Below are positions 63,177 to 64,000 of a stretch of DNA of 64,000 nucleotides, in pieces. The notes beneath the pieces were generated by a model. It was not told the DNA's origin. It ran no database searches and saw nothing but the letters and a program-made list of their open reading frames with translations. The translations under genes and the position numbers were made by a program. The stretch is from Psychrobacter celer. GTDB lineage: Bacteria > Pseudomonadota > Gammaproteobacteria > Pseudomonadales > Moraxellaceae. Position 1 is the stretch's first letter. Each line of letters opens with the position of its first letter. The stretch lies in contig NZ_JABASU010000013.1 in NCBI RefSeq assembly GCF_016107555.1, positions 1 through 64,000 of the forward strand. The letters run 5' to 3'.

Positions 63177-64000
63177 TTAAGCGGATAATACGCGCTGCGC
63201 AATCTCTTTATAGTCTTGGGAGGCAAGGCGCGGGCCAAATTGCTGAATGACTTGGGCGGCGACAGCGCTTGCCAGACGACCACACTCAGGCAGACTATAG
63301 TGTTGCGATAGCGCATATAAAAAAGCGCCCGCGTAGTTATCACCTGCGCCATTGGTGTCGATGACATTGGCCACCGCTGGCGTGGCGACTTCATAAATCT
63401 CCAGCTCTGAGTGGTCATCTGACTTATGAGCGATGATTGCGCCATTCGCGCCATCGGTGACGACTGCGGTCTGGCAATACTCAAGGAGCGCGCGGGCGGC
63501 GGCTTTGATTTGTTTTTTGTCAGTAAATAGCTTGGCCTCTTCGCTATTACAGAATATCACTGCAACTTTATTGCCGAGCATATTGAGTAGGCCGTCTTTG
63601 GCAAACTTCACCACCGCAGGGTCGGCGAAGCTCACCGCGATTTTGGCGTTATGAATACCTGCTTGCTGGCGCAGTTTGATCATCGCAGGTTGGATGCTCT
63701 CAGTCATCGCCAGATAGCCTTCTAGATACAGCCAGTCGGCTTGTGTCAGCGCGTCAAAATCGACGTTTTCTGCTGTGATGTCGCTTGAGGTTCCAAGATA
63801 GGTTTGCATGGTACGCTCGCCATCTTCGGTCACCGCCACCACACAAGAGCCTGTGACGCCGCCTGTATGTACGGATTTTTTTGAAGTAGCGACGCCTGCA
63901 GTGTGCAAGTCTTTTAGATAAAACTCACCTTGAGCATCATCACCGACGCGGCAAGCATAAAACGGCTTGCCACCGAGGCTGGCAAAGGTGTACATGGTAT
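63177..64000 (-). CDS. PfkB family carbohydrate/adenosine kinase (partial, 5' end outside window)
   Basis: The visible ~274 residues are the C-terminal part of a ribokinase/PfkB-type kinase. The ATP/anion-hole motif DTNGAGDNYAGAFLYAL contains the catalytic Asp. The TFASLGGKPFYACRVGDDAQGEFY start, the TGSCVVAVTEDGERTMQTYLG strand pair and NSEEAKLF are characteristic and closest to the adenosine-kinase-like group. The reading frame stays open to the window edge, so the true N-terminus lies beyond 64000. Substrate not determinable here. Confidence 0.88.
   Translation of the reverse strand, partial: TMYTFASLGGKPFYACRVGDDAQGEFYLKDLHTAGVATSKKSVHTGGVTGSCVVAVTEDGERTMQTYLGTSSDITAENVDFDALTQADWLYLEGYLAMTESIQPAMIKLRQQAGIHNAKIAVSFADPAVVKFAKDGLLNMLGNKVAVIFCNSEEAKLFTDKKQIKAAARALLEYCQTAVVTDGANGAIIAHKSDDHSELEIYEVATPAVANVIDTNGAGDNYAGAFLYALSQHYSLPECGRLASAVAAQVIQQFGPRLASQDYKEIAQRVLSA

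Overview
The window looks like chromosomal DNA of a gamma-proteobacterium of the Moraxellaceae, most probably Psychrobacter. This is an inference from gene content and protein style (CmoA/CmoB, DUF1285, DUF2788, ETF-QO, a fadB-fadA pair, type B L31, a VC_2705-type symporter, nadV plus nadM), not from a database search. Almost everything is housekeeping or metabolic. I see no prophage, insertion sequence with transposase, integron or CRISPR array.

Layout. 1-500: the 3' end of a 5S rRNA (end of an rrn operon), its terminator, and a second partial copy of the 5S tail with its own terminator. 0.5-6 kb: a TRAP transporter operon, a 5'-nucleotidase, a rhomboid protease and a small membrane protein. 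6-12.5 kb: a two-gene sodium:solute symporter, an alanine/glycine:cation symporter and ETF-ubiquinone oxidoreductase. 12.8-21.9 kb: DUF1285, murI, a DUF4062-like protein, an acidic small protein, an MltB-type lytic transglycosylase, a DUF1499 remnant, msrA, cmoA-cmoB and DUF2788. 22-32.8 kb: argS plus a SPOR protein, an orphan PTS IIC-like permease, clpX, clpP and tig (the usual tig-clpP-clpX block on the minus strand), rdgB and sodB. 33-38 kb: a small membrane protein, an AT-rich PIN-domain gene that stands out as foreign, a YdjM-type membrane hydrolase, DUF72 and ispA. 38-43 kb: a 720-base leader with a candidate structured RNA, fadB, fadA and an isochorismatase-family hydrolase. 43-51.3 kb: an HD phosphohydrolase, psd, dtd, phoB with a good Pho box, a phoR lacking a membrane anchor, an M23 peptidase, a DnaQ-type exonuclease fused to DUF3820, an alpha/beta hydrolase and a LOG protein. 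51.4-64 kb: an FAD oxidoreductase, a FemAB-like acyltransferase, rpmE2, an NAD-salvage cluster (nadM, nadV and an overlapping SGNH hydrolase), an alpha/beta hydrolase, nfuA, metY and a PfkB-family kinase cut by the window end.

Functional links. fadB, fadA and ETF-QO together serve fatty-acid oxidation. clpX, clpP and tig serve protein quality control. phoB and phoR form the phosphate two-component system. nadV and nadM form a two-step route from nicotinamide to NAD. sodB, msrA and nfuA handle oxidative and iron-sulfur stress.

The least explained material is non-coding. Two related ~180-base palindromic elements (about 4623-4806 and 43094-43275) with further fragments look like a MITE-type family. 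A three-way-junction RNA candidate lies upstream of fadB. Several gene ends carry short degenerate tandem repeats. Among proteins, the AT-rich PIN-domain gene, the DUF4062-like protein, the anchor-less PhoR and the SGNH hydrolase coupled to nadV deserve a second look. I found no clear multi-gene novel defence system.
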